Assembly: GCA_020744425.1 (NCBI GenBank)
Contig: JAGMUV010000002.1
Location: forward strand, 4,136,501-4,200,500
DNA length: 64,000 bases
Direction of reading: 5' to 3'
Source of the DNA: Dactylonectria macrodidyma
Lineage: Eukaryota > Ascomycota > Sordariomycetes > Hypocreales > Nectriaceae
The translations under genes were made by a program, and so were the position numbers. Within the stretch, counting starts at the first letter, position 1; each line of letters begins with the position of its first letter. Shown here one piece after another: positions 11,308 through 24,315 of this stretch. The notes beneath the pieces were generated by a model. The model did no database searches. It was given only the letters and a program-made list of their open reading frames with translations, and was not told where the DNA came from.

Positions 11308-11754
11308 TTACGAAGAGAACCTAGCCTGGTTCAACTTGGCCACCTGGTCGCTGGTGTGCACCTTAGCCTGCAGGTCCATCTCCTCATCCTGCTTGGTCAC
11401 GTAGTTCTGCTGCAAGAACTTGGTGCCCTTAATCTTGTTCGATTTCAATAATTGCAGGTATCGCTCTAGTTTTCGTCGTCAGTGAGTGCTCAAGCTCCAC
11501 CCCTCCAGCCCGATTCGCATCGACTGACCTCGCAGGTGGCCGCAGTTCTCTAGGTGGTTGACACCCTCGCGCACGTAGCATTTGCCCAGCTCCTCGCCAA
11601 CAAGGCGGGTCATCATAGCGCCGACCCATTGCTCTCGGATGATGGCATCCTCGGCCGCCTTGAACGCCTTGGTATCGTCGAAGTTGACTCCGTTGAAGGT
11701 GGGGGGGACGCTCGGCTTTTGGGCCTTGAACGACTCGGACTCGGGGGTAGGCAT
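11308..11754 (-). CDS. nuo12.3: NADH:ubiquinone oxidoreductase 12 kDa subunit (NDUFB10/PDSW type)
   Basis: The exons are 11754-11529 and 11465-11308, giving 127 residues. The donor is GTCAGT and the acceptor CTAG, and the join restores HLRERYLQLL. The N-terminus MPTPESESFKAQKPSVPPTF and the core REQWVGAMM ... KCYVREGVNHLENCGHLRE match the fungal 12.3 kDa complex I subunit, homologous to NDUFB10. It is an accessory subunit of the membrane arm. The paired Cys residues (KCY, NCG) are typical of this family and fit oxidation in the intermembrane space. No presequence is evident, as in homologues. The gene is divergent from the nucleolin-like gene across about 420 bp. Confidence 0.92.
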
Positions 11755-12177
11755 GACTGCGGTGTCGTCTGAGCCTCAGGCTGTCAAATTGAACGTCGTT
11801 GGGAGGCGGAGATGCGCGGTTGGGTTGGACTCGATCGATCTCGGCAACTTGGACGTCGGCACTCTAGCTTGAGCTCAATTGATCAAGGGCCAATAGCGGA
11901 CGACCTGATTTCTCAGGCACAGATTGACCGCCCAGATCACCTTCCTCAAAAGTTGACGCCTGTCAACTCACCGCCTTCAGCCACCCCACATTTTTGCCGG
12001 CGCAAAAAAAAAAAAAATCTGCCAGCCGCCGTTGCGCCCAACCACCAGGCTTAAAACGCAGAGAAGGCCCAGGAAATCTCACTTTTCGCCCACCCTCTCC
12101 CTCTTTCTCTAACTTCTCGTGGTATACCCTCTTCCTCGAGATTTCTCTTTTTATACCCTTCCACATCAATCTTCATA
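11755..12177. promoter_or_regulatory. divergent promoter between nuo12.3 and the nucleolin-like gene
   Basis: This 423-bp region between opposed start codons contains a run of 14 A residues at about 12004-12017. A CT-rich leader (12085-12170) runs directly into the plus-strand start codon. Such tracts are common in highly expressed fungal promoters. No specific factor site is claimed. Confidence 0.55.
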
Positions 12178-13787
12178 ATGGCCAAGTCGACCACCAAGGA
12201 TTCCAAAAAGGCCAAGGCCTCTGAGGCCGTCAGCGCCGTCAAGTCTGGTGGCATCACCAAGCCCTCCAAGTCCTCCAAGGCCAAGTCTAAGGAGCTGGCC
12301 AAGGCCGCTGCCAAGAAGATCGTGAAGGAGAAAGAGTCTTCCAAGAAGAAGAGCAAGAAGGTTGTCGAGCCCGAATCTTCTGAGTCCGAATCTGAAGATA
12401 GCTCCGACTCCGAATCTGAGGCTGACAACTCGTCCGACTCTGACTCTTCTGAAGACGAGAAGCCTGCCCCCAAGAAGGCCGTCAATGGCAAGCCCAAGGC
12501 TAAGGCTGCCTCCTCCGAATCTGACTCTGATTCTGACTCCGAGTCCGAGTCCGACAGCGAATCTGAGTCTGAGGAGGAGGAGAAGCCCAAGGCCAAGGAG
12601 GTCAAGGAGGCCAAGGCCAAGGCTGAGTCTTCCGACTCTGACTCTAACTCTGACGGTTCCGACTCCGACTCCGAATCCGAGACCGAGGAGGAGAAGGGCG
12701 GTGCCGAAGTCGCTAAGAAGGTTCGTAAACATACTTTTCCAATATCTAAGTCCCAAACTAACCACACATAGACCTCTGAGTCTGAGGACGACTCCGACGA
12801 CAGCGATGACTCTGACGACAGCGACGACTCTGATGAGTCCGACTCCGATGATAAGACTGAGGAGGCTCCCTCCAAGAAGCGTAAGGCTGAGGACGAGGTT
12901 GAGGATGCCTCCAAGAAGACCAAGACTGACGCCGCTACTACCCTGTTCGCCGGCAGCCTGAGCTGGAACATCGATGACGATGCCCTGTACGAGGCCTTCA
13001 AGTCCTTCGATGGTCTCGCTAGTGCTCGTGTCGTCACCGACAAGCTGTCTGGTCGCAGCCGTGGTTTCGGATACGTCGACTTCAACGACTCCGAGTCTGC
13101 CACCAAGGCCTACGATGCCATGCAAGGCCAGGAGCTCGATGGCCGTGCCCTGAACTTGGACTACGCCAACGCCAAGCCTGCTGACGCCAACCCCCGCGAC
13201 CGGGCTGCTGACCGTTCCAAGAAGTTCGGTGACACCATCAGCCCTGAGAGCGACACCCTGTTCGTCGGCAACCTGCCCTTCGATGTCGACCAGGACCAGG
13301 TCAGCGAGTTCTTCAATGAGATTGCTCCCGTTGCCAGCATTCGACTTCCTACTGATCCGTAAGTACCTCTAATCCCTGAAACAAAGAACTATGGCTAACA
13401 ATTTCGAACAGCGACTCCGGCAACCTGAAGGGATTCGGATATGTCAGCTTCTCCTCTATCGAGGACGCCAAGAAGGCCCTCGATGCCAAGAACGGCGCCC
13501 CCATTGGCAACGGACGTATGTCCCGCACTGTGCGACTGGACTATGCTAGCAGCCGGCCCCCACGTGAGGGCGGTGGCTTCGGTGGCGGCCGTGGTGGTGG
13601 CCGTGGAGGCCGAGGCGGCTTCGGTGGACGAGGCGGCGGCGGCTTTGGCGGTCGCGGCGGCGGTGGTGGCTTCGGTGGCCGTGGTGGAGGTGGTGGTTTC
13701 GGCGGTCGCGGTGGTGGCCGCGGCGGCGGCCGTGGTGGCCGAGGAGGTGCCCCGTCTTACTCGGGCACCAAGATGACCTTTGACTAA
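12178..13787 (+). CDS. nsr1: nucleolin-like nucleolar RNA-binding protein (Nsr1/Gar2)
   Basis: The exons are 12178-12720, 12772-13358 and 13412-13787, giving 501 residues. Both introns are about 50 nt with CTAAC-type branch sites. The N-terminal 235 residues alternate Lys-rich blocks and Ser/Asp/Glu runs, the acidic phosphorylatable region of nucleolins. RRM1 lies at about 238-315 (RNP2 LFAGSL, RNP1 RGFGYVDF). RRM2 lies at about 342-420 (RNP2 LFVGNL, RNP1 KGFGYVSF). A Gly/Arg-rich RGG tail covers 428 to near the end. This architecture is that of yeast Nsr1 and fission yeast Gar2, which act in pre-rRNA processing and 18S production in the nucleolus. An unusual run of a 7-nt motif follows the stop. 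Confidence 0.95.
13564..13750 (+). repeat. GGC/GGT-rich RGG-coding tract
   Basis: Imperfect Gly-Gly-Arg/Phe repeats code the RGG tail of the nucleolin-like protein. The tract is GC-rich and prone to length change. Confidence 0.8.
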
Positions 13788-15945
13788 ACGTCAAGAGTGA
13801 CGAACCGTGGGCTTTCGGCGGGTTACCATTACAGTGGGCTTTGTGGGCTGTCTTTTCAAAACAAGTTGGGGCTCCATCGTGGAGCTGTGGGCTTTGAGAA
13901 TACGCTTCAATAATGAAGCAATGTCAGACCTGGGGGCAATTTCACTTGGGGGCCGTGGGCTCGTGGCATACACCAGAGGGCACCCGAAGGGCATTTACTT
14001 GCGCCTTCGCGCTTTTTGATCTTGGGTTCGGAACACAACTGTCGTCTCGACAGGACACCATGTGGGCTTCTGAGGGATTTGTCGGCTCCTTTTGGGAAGA
14101 ATCTCCCGTTGCCTTCGTCTATTGATGAGGCTTAGGAGGGGACCAAGCTGGTTCGTGCAATACTTCTGAGGGTCCGGGGGCTTTTCGAAACGTCACTCCA
14201 TGGGCGGGTCACACCTTGCGGTGATGACCCAGTCTATTCCACCCTGTACGCTTATATCTGAGTCACTTTTGTTTTCTATTCGGTGAGTATTCCACTGCCG
14301 CGTGCTTTTTGATAGAATCGGCATCCCACACATAGTTGAGGCGTAATAAAAGTTGATCATGTTTTACGACTATTAAAATGATGTCACCGTTCCTGTGAAA
14401 TATTAGTGTATTTGCTATTGTGATGTGTCTCATGCAATCGAACGATTTCGCTTTGGGGTCAGGTGTTCTTCGTTTGAGGACACAGCGGGAGATTGAAACG
14501 GCCGAGTTGTGGGCTCACTTAGAGGCTGAAGACTGGGTGACTTGAGACACGAAAGCGCCGCAACCTATCAAGAAGACGATTTGACCCAGTAGAAAGGATG
14601 GCGCGCGTTGGGGATGGTCAATAGGTAAAACTAATGAGTGTCCTGGGTGGTGGGTGTGTCCAGTAGTAGGGGAATCCACTCCCGCGTGAGCAAGTTACTA
14701 TTAGTGCTTTGATACTTTACCGTACCTAGTCTGGATGAGAGGCTCACACCATAGCCATGACGAAGAGGGCTGAGTGGGAGGCCAGTCACACAAATGAGGG
14801 CCAAAGGGGCCGGAGGGGCTGGAGGAGCGATGAAAGATCAACAAGCAACAGTATTGTATTAGATCGTTATTTCTTTGTTTTCGCTGTAGGTTGTAGAGTG
14901 GCCTGAGATTAGTTGCAAGTTGTGTGGCGTTACATTACACACACGCGCAAGGAGAGACCTTGTATGAATGACAGCGGGCAAGTATTTTAGTACTGTGTGT
15001 ATGGAGCGGGAACGCGCCACGGCAGCTGATGGCGGCGGATGATGCCATCTCAACCAGAACGGGGTCAGGGAACGACAGGGCCGGTCGCCAGATTCAGATC
15101 AGGGAGACAGATCTACAAGCCCTTGTTTATTCTCCTTGTACTGTGCATGCCGGTGTACCTACAGTAAATGCAAGCTGGCAAAGGCCCCATAATGCCGCTC
15201 TGCTCTGCCGCTCGTCTTCCTCTGCACGGTGCGCCTGGGTGCGCCTGAATACGCTGGATCGTCGCAAGCCTCACAACTGCTTTGGGCAACCCCCGCTTGA
15301 TGAACAAGCTCATGACCTGGCCGGTTCGTGCGTCTGAGCTAGGCGGGGATAAAGTACCTGTACAAGCTCAAGGCTGCCTCAACACCCGCAGGACCACGCA
15401 ACACAGTGCGGATGGAGACCTATCGTCATCACTGATCATGCCAAAACGAGAGACAAACGCGATAGGTCCAGGGGAACTTCGTCCGTGATCTGATGTAGGC
15501 GCGTGATGCGCTCGCACTGTCCCCCCACCCACCATCCAAGTACTGATACGCAGATCTTTATCGACGTGCGACCAGGCCTGCTCCCGTGCTCCAACAAAGG
15601 CAACCCAAACCACAACTCGATCCATCCCTCACCGACCCAGCCCCGACTTCGCTGTTCAAGTCATCTTCGCAGCCTCCTTTTTTTATCCCCTTCTCCTTAC
15701 CCTCCTTCTCAACACATCTTATCTCCCATACATAGTCTATTTTCGCTCTCAAAAGCTCTCCAAGATCGCCGCCGACCAAGTTCGGCATCCTTTGATAAGC
15801 GGGGTTGCGCAGCGCGCTCGTCCCACGCTGCTTTGCGCTGGCAGTTTCCACGTTGCATCTCAGCCGAGACGTCCCAACCTAAACTTTCTGGGACTTCAGT
15901 CTATATCGGACTCTATCGACGCACACAAACAAAAGAAACAAGACG
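13788..15945. other. 2.2-kb intergenic region
   Basis: The first 280 nt carry six copies of GTGGGCT (starts 13807, 13834, 13843, 13887, 13955 and 14062), probably in the nsr1-like 3' UTR; a seventh lies at 14509. The last 400 nt are pyrimidine-rich and look like the leader of the next plus-strand gene. The short open frames between lack conserved features, and I support no gene. Confidence 0.5.
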
Positions 15946-17217
15946 ATGAACGAGCAAACGGGCCAGAGTTGGCAGGGTAGCAGGGTGTCGCGAGCCGGTA
16001 CGCGATCTAGCCCAGGCCTACCCCAACAGAGACGTTATGATGGTTTGTGTTCGCCATCCTCCTCTCCTCGGACTTTCCAACTAACAAGCCTAGAATCATG
16101 GGTAGAAGTATCATCGCAGCCTTCCTCGTCATCCCTCTCAAGCATCGGTGATGAAATCGTCACCACGGGGCTGCGCGTCGGTGGCCCCTATAATCGTCGA
16201 CGGCGCCTACAACCCCCTGCCAGGTCCCTCCCGCAGCAACCGACAGCCATCCACGGCGCCGCTGCTGGAGCAAGCAGCCCCGATGACTACGAGGAGAGCG
16301 AGAGCGATAGCGAAGATGACCAGGTCCTTACCAGTTCGACGGAAAACGTACACCCGTCAGAGGAGGAGATGGAGATGGACTCCGACGCTGATTCTGACGG
16401 CGATAACGTCACCGCGCTAGGAAGAGCGTCTGACCAACCAACTTTCCGACCACAGCCAAATGCCTTCTCGCATCCACCACCACATCAAGCTCATCAGAGA
16501 AACAGCTCTGCCCCTTCGCATATGCCACCACCCCCTCATCCACATAGTGGTTTTACAAGACCATCGTTTTCTCAGCGATCCCAGACACGACCCGAGCATG
16601 GAAGTCCCAACTTCATGTCCCCCGCCATCCGCGAGGAAAACGATGCCGCTCTACGAGCGTCGCTAACCACACTCCTATCTTGCGCCGCCGCTGCCCGAGG
16701 CCTTCCCAGGTCTAAGGAGGAGGTGGAGGCCCAGCGGGCTTCCAACACCGGAGTGAGCCCCAGCTCGCAACCCATGAGTTTGCGACTAGTTCCGGAGTCG
16801 GAATTGGATGCGGAGCCTTCGCGGGGCCAAAATGCACGGCATGCGACGCCGTCTCCACCCCGGAAACGGGGCTCCCCGACCAGATCCGCATCTACCGACA
16901 AAAGCAAGCACGGCCCCACGACCAGCTCGGTCCCGCGGGCAACCAAGAAAAAGAAGATTGCGCAGTCAGAGGAGGCTCTCATCTCTCCTACTCTGCTCAC
17001 TTGGGTCGTCAGCGCTGGTGTCGTTGTGCTCGTGTCGGTCGTTGGTTTTGGAGCTGGTTATGTCATCGGTCGAGAGGTAGGAAAGCAGGAAGCCCTTGCG
17101 GTCAGCGTCAGCAGCGTCAACGAAACAACGTCGTGCGGTGGTGAAGTCATTCGTTCGTCGAGCAACGGGTTGCGAAAGCTCCGATGGGGAGCTATGGGGA
17201 AGAGCATCGTCGCGTAG
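15946..17217 (+). CDS. single-pass membrane protein of unknown function
   Basis: The frame is open from 15946 to 17217 (423 residues), but a 51-nt segment at 16043-16093 looks like an intron: GTTTGT donor, AACTAAC branch, CTAG acceptor. It is a multiple of three with no stop, so it leaves no trace in the frame. Splicing gives exons 15946-16042 and 16094-17217, 406 residues, with the junction reading DESWVEVSSQPSSSSLSS. The protein is Ser/Pro-rich with an acidic block (EESESDSEDD). Near residues 340-365 (spliced) it has one hydrophobic segment (LLTWVVSAGVVVLVSVVGF) preceded by a basic KKKK cluster, so the long N-terminus is probably cytosolic. No family name was recognised. Confidence 0.75.
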   Translation: MNEQTGQSWQGSRVSRAGTRSSPGLPQQRRYDGLCSPSSSPRTFQLTSLESWVEVSSQPSSSSLSSIGDEIVTTGLRVGGPYNRRRRLQPPARSLPQQPTAIHGAAAGASSPDDYEESESDSEDDQVLTSSTENVHPSEEEMEMDSDADSDGDNVTALGRASDQPTFRPQPNAFSHPPPHQAHQRNSSAPSHMPPPPHPHSGFTRPSFSQRSQTRPEHGSPNFMSPAIREENDAALRASLTTLLSCAAAARGLPRSKEEVEAQRASNTGVSPSSQPMSLRLVPESELDAEPSRGQNARHATPSPPRKRGSPTRSASTDKSKHGPTTSSVPRATKKKKIAQSEEALISPTLLTWVVSAGVVVLVSVVGFGAGYVIGREVGKQEALAVSVSSVNETTSCGGEVIRSSSNGLRKLRWGAMGKSIVA

Positions 17218-20200
17218 ACATGTACTGGCGGGAGGCTACTTATAGTCTACCTGTGTTTTCAAGGGGCGGGCGGGTCTCCGTTCTGGACTCTTTTGGGGGC
17301 GTTTGGGGCGGGGTGCGTGTGTTCTCACGAGATACATAAGCCACGACCCAGTTGATATAATGTTGGCGTTTCTCATTTACTAGCATGGGCTGGACGTCAT
17401 ATGCTTTTCGTTGTTTGCTTTCCCTTTCAGATTGGTAGGGATGGGATACATTGGGGTACTTAGGTGCTATAGCCGGTAAGGTATGTTCATCACATGGATC
17501 ACATATCGTACGTTTTAGATACTCGAATCGATGGCGTCCAGGTTTCTCCTCTAATACGGATTTACGTCTGAGGGAAGGGTTTCTCCCTGAAGGGGCATTT
17601 GTATTCTTGCTGGTTTCTTTGGGGCCTTCTGGGCACCTGGATGGCAAATTATGGCTGCTATCTAGGGTTAAAATCGTTGCCCAGTTGGTAGTGTCCTAAC
17701 GGCACGTCCCATTTTTGAACTTGATAACCACCTTTGTTCTGTTCTCGGTTTTGAGAACCATAGGAATTACGCACAGCGTGATGTAATTAACGCATAGATC
17801 CATTACTCCAAGACGATTCATTGTCTGCTCTGTCCATTCGTTGTGAGGCCAGTTGAATGTTAATAAATGTTCATAAAGTAGATTAACGAGAAAAGATGAC
17901 TCTGGAAGTAACTAAGGTACCTACTTACCTACCTATCAGCGGGTGAGTCCGTATACGCCTAGGAATTAGCTGTGTATTGTTTGGCGTCGCTGATAGTCGA
18001 ATTATTAATATTATGTATGTTATTGGGGAAAACGGGTATGCCGTTGGAATGGTTCTCTTGAAGACTAAAACGAGTGATGTAAGCTGTTACGCCGCGCTGT
18101 CTCCAACTTGAAAAATGGTCGTCAATGAAGCGAAGCACAACATTACATTACAAAATGATACACAGGATCACACCAGTCACAGTGACGCCGAGATTAAAGC
18201 CAAAATGGTCACATCTACCAACCCCCAATCAATAACCCAAGCGACATGTGTACGAGTCACTCAAATAATACTTGATGTAGGGTAGGCTGTCTCACAAATC
18301 CAATCAAATTGACGCGAGACCCAGACAAGTTTTTCCAATAAACGAGTAAGAGTCTGCCTGGGAGTTGTAAACAGAGTTTTGCATGTCTGGTAGTTTGATC
18401 CTGGGATGAAGATGGGCCGTTTTGCCAGCTCGGGTTCGAATTCGGGACGTTTAATCGTCTGCCGGTCAGTGGGTCATATATAGCTGCCTGGGGAACGAAC
18501 ACTCCTCAAGGTTGAGCCTCGAGTAGCTCCATAATAAACTAACCGTGTGAGCGCAGAGGCATTAGACATGTCGTGTCGGCGCTGGCATGCCGGATCGGCC
18601 CCTTGTCCGGCCTTATGCCCCGATGAATTCGCGGCGGAGCGCGGGTCGCCGGTGTCCGGGGTCCCAGGCTCCAGGCCCGAATACAGAACGCCGGCTGCGT
18701 GTAAGGTCAGCCCACCAGCGGGGCGGAGGCACGGTCGTCGATGATCGGAGCGATCCGGGATAGGATTAGATGGGGGGCAGGATGAGATGAGAGAAAGGCA
18801 TGTTTGTGAAGCAGGGTATGTTTGTAGGGATTGCATTTTTGGCCCATTGACTTTTTCAGGGTGGTAGTGGGAGGAGAGTGAAGACATGTGTATAATCTTC
18901 ATCAATTGAAGGGTTTCGCAATTGCCAACTCAACTTCTGACGCCAATGCTGGAATATGATATTATGTTGAAGTAAGAATCTTACACCTTTTCCCCTCGAA
19001 TGCAAGTAGGCATCGGTCAGCATCTTGTATAGGCGGCCAAATTATTTTGAGGATCTCAGGAGTAGGTAGCATGTGATGGTGGTGACATGGTATGATGTTG
19101 CTCGTCAATTCAGAAATAAAAACAAAACCCCAATTGACCAATTGGCAAAATTTCAAAATGGTCTTATTCATCGGGTTCATCAGGGATCGGGACTGGAAGG
19201 GGAACAGCGACGAGGCGAGGGAGTACTATGGTACTATGTACAAGGTGGCGGGAGATGACGACAGGAATTGGTGGTTGCGGGTGCATGATGTGACTGTTCC
19301 TGGTCGTCCATAAGGCCATTGGCGGCCAATGCCGTCGTCTCCCAGGCCAGAATCGCCAGTACCTATCGTTAGAATCCCTGCCCCGCCTGGTCGGTAGGCT
19401 CTCGCACGGCTGTTGTTCTTCACTCACATTACTGCCGGTATGCGAAAAACTGACTACCTATGTACTGCCAATGCAAGAACTCTCTCACAGAATGGGCCGA
19501 TGGGTTGTCAGCAGCAATGGTGATTGGGCTCCTTTATCTGGGAGATCTCTGAAAGTCCGATCCGAATAAGAACGCGACCGAGAAATCGTCACCGCCTTCC
19601 CCACCTCTGTCCGTCCCTCTCGCTCAGAGCGATAATGCGAATACGAGCAGCCAATGGGAGCTGTGGTATGGCCCAAATCAGTGCCGTGGCAGGGAACGGA
19701 ACGGGGGGTAATTGGATCATGGGTGTGTGCACCCGCCAGGCACACCTATGGATCGCGACCGTCTTTTTTGGGGCCAGCGCCCATGAGTCTGGACATCCAT
19801 TAGAGAAGTTACAGGGCACTCAAAGGCACACAAGGCGCGGCAGAGCACGGAACAGGTCTGCAGGGGGATGTGAGGGGGTGGTGGCACACCGCCTATGTGC
19901 AGACTGCAGACTGCCATCCATCTCTATGTCAATATTACTTCGTTGTTTGGTTGGGACTGAAGTACGAATACTGACAAGACGATGTGTTGAAGCCGCTGGT
20001 GGGTCCTTCCCCCGACTGACGGGCTCGTTCTTCCCCAAAATAATACCCACCCACCAAGCCACCCCTGTCCACCCTCTTGTCCCTCGCTCCTGCCGCCTTG
20101 GCCCCTGGTCCCCTTGTCGGAAAAAAACGTCGGGGGGCAATTACATATCAGTTAATCTCCTTCGCCATCCATCTCTTCTTTGCCCTCACATCTTGTCCTT

Positions 20201-20391
20201 GTTCCTCATCCAAGGTACTTGAATTGCGGGATCCTCTGCACTTCATCGCCTTCCCTCCCTCTTCACGGGGTCCCTCTTTCTTCATTGACTTATTTATCTC
20301 TGTTGTTCCCCAAGAATCGATTCGCACGCCAAACTCGCACCCAAGCTCCTTTCAACAAACCACCCATCTGCCCGCTCGCTGCCCCTTCACG
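17218..20391. other. 3.2-kb gene-free region upstream of cyp51
   Basis: The stretch is AT-rich near 17700-18100, with a TACCTACTTACCTACC tract at about 17918-17933. The last 350 nt are CT-rich, as expected for the CYP51 leader. An open frame at 19524-20222 shows no conserved features. I looked for the published SrbA-type sterol element near the start codon and did not find a convincing match by eye. Confidence 0.5.
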
Positions 20392-22213
<1,822 letters not shown>

Positions 22214-22833
22214 ATTTGATAACGTGGGAAGAAAAAAAACCAATCTTGTATATACGCAGCAATGCGAAGGGCGTGTTGAGGAGTTCAAAGCATCATGACT
22301 TGTCTGTATGAAACATTTTGCTGCGAGATGGCAATGAAGAGCCCCAGCAGTATAACTATACATATATTAATATGAAAATTGTTAAGCTAGAGAGGCGTAC
22401 TTAAGACTTTGATACAGTGATAAAACATGCTCAGTATTGGCTGCTCATGCTGTTGGTTGTTCTGGTTGGGCCGGCACAGACATGCCGAGAGCAAGCCCCA
22501 CTCGCTCAACGACAGCATCGTGAAGGTAACGTACAACTTACAAGACCAGACGCGACGCGCATCTTACTTTCCTTCGTCTATACTGTCCCGGACCATCCGG
22601 ATGCGATGATTGAGACAGTCCGCATTGGACATAACGAATTTGACGGGGCACTTGGGATTGAAAGACTTCCATCCGATAGTTGATGACGCAACGACAGTTG
22701 GAACCAAGAGTCCGGTCAACCACAATACATACAACTGCGTCGTACAAACCCCAAACAAGTGCGTTTGTTTCGATACCTTCAGCCCGCACGTTTAACATCA
22801 TTTGAGACGAGCATAACCGGAAAGGCGTGCATA
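22214..22833. other. intergenic region between cyp51 and the DUF3074 gene
   Basis: This holds the cyp51 3' UTR and the promoter of the next gene on the same strand. The frame of the DUF3074 gene is open upstream to about 22759, but the best start is at 22834. Nothing else was recognised. Confidence 0.5.
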
Positions 22834-23781
22834 ATGGGGGAAGAGTACGGCCCTCTGGTCCGTCTCTGGGGCATCCATCCTTCTCAGCTCCCGGTATCCG
22901 GAGCCAAAGGGGACGACCTCAAGCCCTTGCTCACATCGATTCTCAAGGAGGCGCTACCATTCATCAGCGGGGTTCGAGCGCACTCCTCTGACACACTCTC
23001 ACTCTGGAAGCCAAAGTCCACCAAGAGCTTTCCCAACTCCACATCGCAAGTCCAGCTTTATGAACGTACAGTGCTAGCTGAGCAACTCCGTGCGGTCTTT
23101 GAGAAACACCACCCACCTGGCGTCGACGCCAAACTCATCAGGTCTGAGACATGGGCGCTCCGCCAGAGCGTCCACGACGATGCGGCCACTCGAGGCACGG
23201 CATGCTGGACTGAGTTTGTGCGATGCTTCAAGGAGCGACACGCCGAGGCAGAAGTGATTTTCACGCCGAACATTATCAGTACGACGCGGCGGCAAGAGTG
23301 GGACTGTGCAGGTGTTGAAGTCGAGGCCGAGGCTGGCGGTGCGACCTGGGTTGACTGGACTTTGTGTAGCGAGGAGTCACTGCACGAGCTACCGAAGCCG
23401 CTGCGCCGGCGTGTCTTTCCCGTGGTTCAGGCGACGGCAACATTAAGAGGGAGGCGGGAGTTTCTCGTCGTGCAGATCGCGGCGCAGGCTGCAGACGAAG
23501 ATACGAAGAGCGGGACTGCTGGAGACGGCGAGGCGCTGAGGGCTTCATACACCAGCGTCGAGCTGGTGAGAGACACGGCGAACGGCAAGATCGAGTGGAT
23601 AATGGGAACGGCGTCTAACGCTGGAGGGGCGTTGCCGGCGTGGATCCAAAAGATGAGCGTGCCGGGGCAGATTGCCAAGGACGTGGATATGTTCTTGTAT
23701 TGGATTGGAGTGGAGAGGGAGAACAAAGACAGTGAGATACTCAGAGGAATTGAACGGCGAGAGGCAGGAGGAGCGCAATGA
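22834..23781 (+). CDS. DUF3074 (START-like) protein
   Basis: A 315-residue single-exon protein starting at ATG 22834 (MGEEYGPLVRLWGI). The alternating beta and helical pattern, the WKPKSTK segment near 55, the YERTVLAEQLR segment, and the C-terminal VPGQIAKDVDMFLYWI resemble fungal DUF3074 proteins, a START-like, putatively lipid-binding domain. No signal peptide or membrane segment is seen, so it is probably cytosolic. It lies downstream of cyp51 on the same strand with a separate promoter gap, so a sterol link is only speculation. Family assignment is from memory of the motif style. Confidence 0.75.
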   Translation: MGEEYGPLVRLWGIHPSQLPVSGAKGDDLKPLLTSILKEALPFISGVRAHSSDTLSLWKPKSTKSFPNSTSQVQLYERTVLAEQLRAVFEKHHPPGVDAKLIRSETWALRQSVHDDAATRGTACWTEFVRCFKERHAEAEVIFTPNIISTTRRQEWDCAGVEVEAEAGGATWVDWTLCSEESLHELPKPLRRRVFPVVQATATLRGRREFLVVQIAAQAADEDTKSGTAGDGEALRASYTSVELVRDTANGKIEWIMGTASNAGGALPAWIQKMSVPGQIAKDVDMFLYWIGVERENKDSEILRGIERREAGGAQ

Positions 23782-24315
23782 TAAGAACAGGAAGCTGGAG
23801 AGCTCAAGCTGTGAGACGAGTCCGAGACGTGGACGCTTTCGTTCCTTTCAAGAGGTTACCGTTTGGCTGTGGAGGAACACTATTGGGTATCCTGACCCAA
23901 TTCTATCAATGTCACTAATAGTTGTGATCCTGTGCGAGGCTTCTTGGATGGGAAGTGTTGATGTAATATGATGCCGGCCTGATGTATGTGGCTCCTGTTG
24001 AGGTGTGGTTGGATGAGTTAGGTCCCGTCGCTCCTTCCTCCGTTTGTCTCCTTCCCATAACCGCCTCCCAGGGCTCCTACCTCACAACCTGAAAATCAAG
24101 GCGAACAAGAACCCAAACACCTTTAGCCACATCTGCAATAACTTAAATCGTCAACCGTTTAACTCCTCATAACGGTATGTCTGCTCTAATCACAGGCTCT
24201 CATAGCAACTTTGTTTGACTGGTCCTTTCGCCGCGATCCTCTTCAATTACCTCACTGAAATGCGATATTCCCAGCAACTGGTCCTTACAAACTTTGTACA
24301 TCCAATTCAATAGCC
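23782..24315. other. intergenic region
   Basis: 534 nt between two plus-strand genes; 3' UTR and promoter. Nothing specific was recognised. Confidence 0.5.

Noticed and set aside
12051..13125. Two long minus-strand frames opposite the nucleolin-like gene.
   Set aside because: They arise from the Ser/Asp/Glu codon repeats of the plus-strand gene and have no independent features.
14215..14262. A box C-like GTGATGA followed by CTGA, suggesting a C/D snoRNA after the nucleolin-like gene.
   Set aside because: The spacing (about 35 nt) is too short, and no terminal stem or C'/D' boxes are visible.
18425..18460. A GGTTCGAAT element resembling a tRNA T-arm.
   Set aside because: The flanking bases do not pair to form the 5-bp T-stem on either strand, and no D-arm or acceptor stem could be built.
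19524..20222. A 232-codon frame upstream of cyp51.
   Set aside because: No domain-like pattern; it overlaps the CT-rich leader and promoter of cyp51.
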